Of a DNA stretch of 64,000 nt, positions 63,929 through 64,000 are shown in pieces. The position numbers were made by a program, and so were the translations under genes. The first letter of the stretch is position 1. Each line of letters opens with the position of its first letter. Below the pieces are notes generated by a model. That model was not told the origin of the DNA. It searched no databases and saw nothing but the letters and a program-made list of their open reading frames with translations. Location of the stretch: NCBI GenBank assembly GCA_036502025.1, contig DASXZJ010000090.1:1-64000 (forward strand). Direction: 5' to 3'. Source of the stretch: Bog-473 sp036502025. GTDB taxonomy: Bacteria; Actinomycetota; Acidimicrobiia; Acidimicrobiales; RAAP-2.

Positions 63929-64000
63929 TCACCCGGCCAGGAGGATGCCCATGGCCAGGGCGGCCACGCTGGCCAGGCCGGCCACCGAGCCCCACCCGGC
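63929..64000 (-). CDS. C-terminal end of a membrane protein (partial)
   Basis: The last 23 residues of a gene that begins beyond the right edge; stop TGA at 63931-63929. The peptide is almost entirely hydrophobic and reads as a final transmembrane helix rich in Ala, Gly and Leu (VAALAMGILLAG). Codons are strongly GC-ending, as in neighbouring genes. It lies upstream of tatA on the same strand; its identity cannot be judged. Confidence 0.5.
   Translation of the reverse strand, partial: AGWGSVAGLASVAALAMGILLAG

Overview
The window is a gene-dense, high-GC segment with about 60 protein genes and no rRNA, tRNA, insertion sequence, prophage or CRISPR array that I can see. It looks like the chromosome of an actinobacterium, and more tentatively of an acidimicrobial lineage. 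The grounds are the mycothiol enzyme MshA, a mycobacterial-type superoxide dismutase, an actinobacterial respiratory supercomplex (diheme QcrC, CtaF), a rex-hem cluster as in Streptomyces, and the order HTH regulator - mshA - ybjN-like - proC - small HTH - hemA - hemC - hemD - hemB - hemL. From memory that order parallels the Mycobacterium tuberculosis Rv0474-Rv0524 interval. The finer taxonomic placement is inference.

Layout. 1-693: end of an unknown gene, then a convergent Fe/Mn superoxide dismutase. 918-5074: XRE regulator, mshA, YbjN-like protein, proC, small HTH protein, SAM hydrolase. 5125-11953: rex followed by hemA, hemC, a cobA-hemD fusion, hemB and hemL, which is early tetrapyrrole synthesis behind a redox sensor. 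11958-15977: an iron-sulfur PD-(D/E)XK-like protein that seems to have lost its catalytic lysine, an L,D-transpeptidase carrying a 42-residue tandem repeat, a GNAT protein and an APH-fold kinase-like protein. 15979-33464: a menaquinone-reductase-like flavoprotein diverging from a complete 14-gene nuoA-N operon (complex I). 33461-42679: a PPOX-fold protein, a secreted TIG-domain protein, a lipoprotein L,D-transpeptidase, a diguanylate cyclase, a padR/HAAS-PASTA pair, a very large MprF-like membrane protein with a 39-residue zinc-ribbon gene coupled behind it, and a HAD phosphatase. 42670-47935 (minus strand): ybjQ-hemE-hemH-hemY-lnt, the late heme steps, in one tightly coupled operon. 48057-50441: a HelD-like helicase. 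50526-55558: ctaE-qcrC-qcrA-qcrB plus an SCO6745-like gene. 55591-58980: a putative zinc peptidase and a cupin/MFS pair. 59040-62126 (minus): ctaC-ctaD-ctaF. 62202-64000 (minus): an alkyl-sulfatase-like MBL hydrolase, tatA and the end of a membrane protein gene.

How it works together. The window holds most of an aerobic respiratory chain (complex I, cytochrome bc complex, aa3 oxidase), much of the pathway for the heme it needs, a candidate menaquinone-modifying enzyme and a redox sensor. Cell-envelope functions (L,D-transpeptidases, Lnt, the MprF-like protein, TatA) are interleaved.

A recurrent regulatory theme is a TANNNT hexamer ending 6-9 bases before the start codon, which suggests extensive leaderless transcription. 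I used it, together with Shine-Dalgarno matches, to choose several starts. No stretch longer than 300 bases lacks a gene. The largest gaps are 694-917 (divergent promoters, one hairpin), 33899-34063 (a leader), 13089-13248 (a palindrome and a possible terminator) and 42034-42172 (a promoter-like hexamer). I saw no convincing new defence or mobile system. The most unusual items are the composite MprF-like protein with its zinc-ribbon partner, the apparently decatalysed iron-sulfur nuclease homologue, the Lnt with serine in place of its catalytic cysteine, and the recurrent leaderless promoter geometry.
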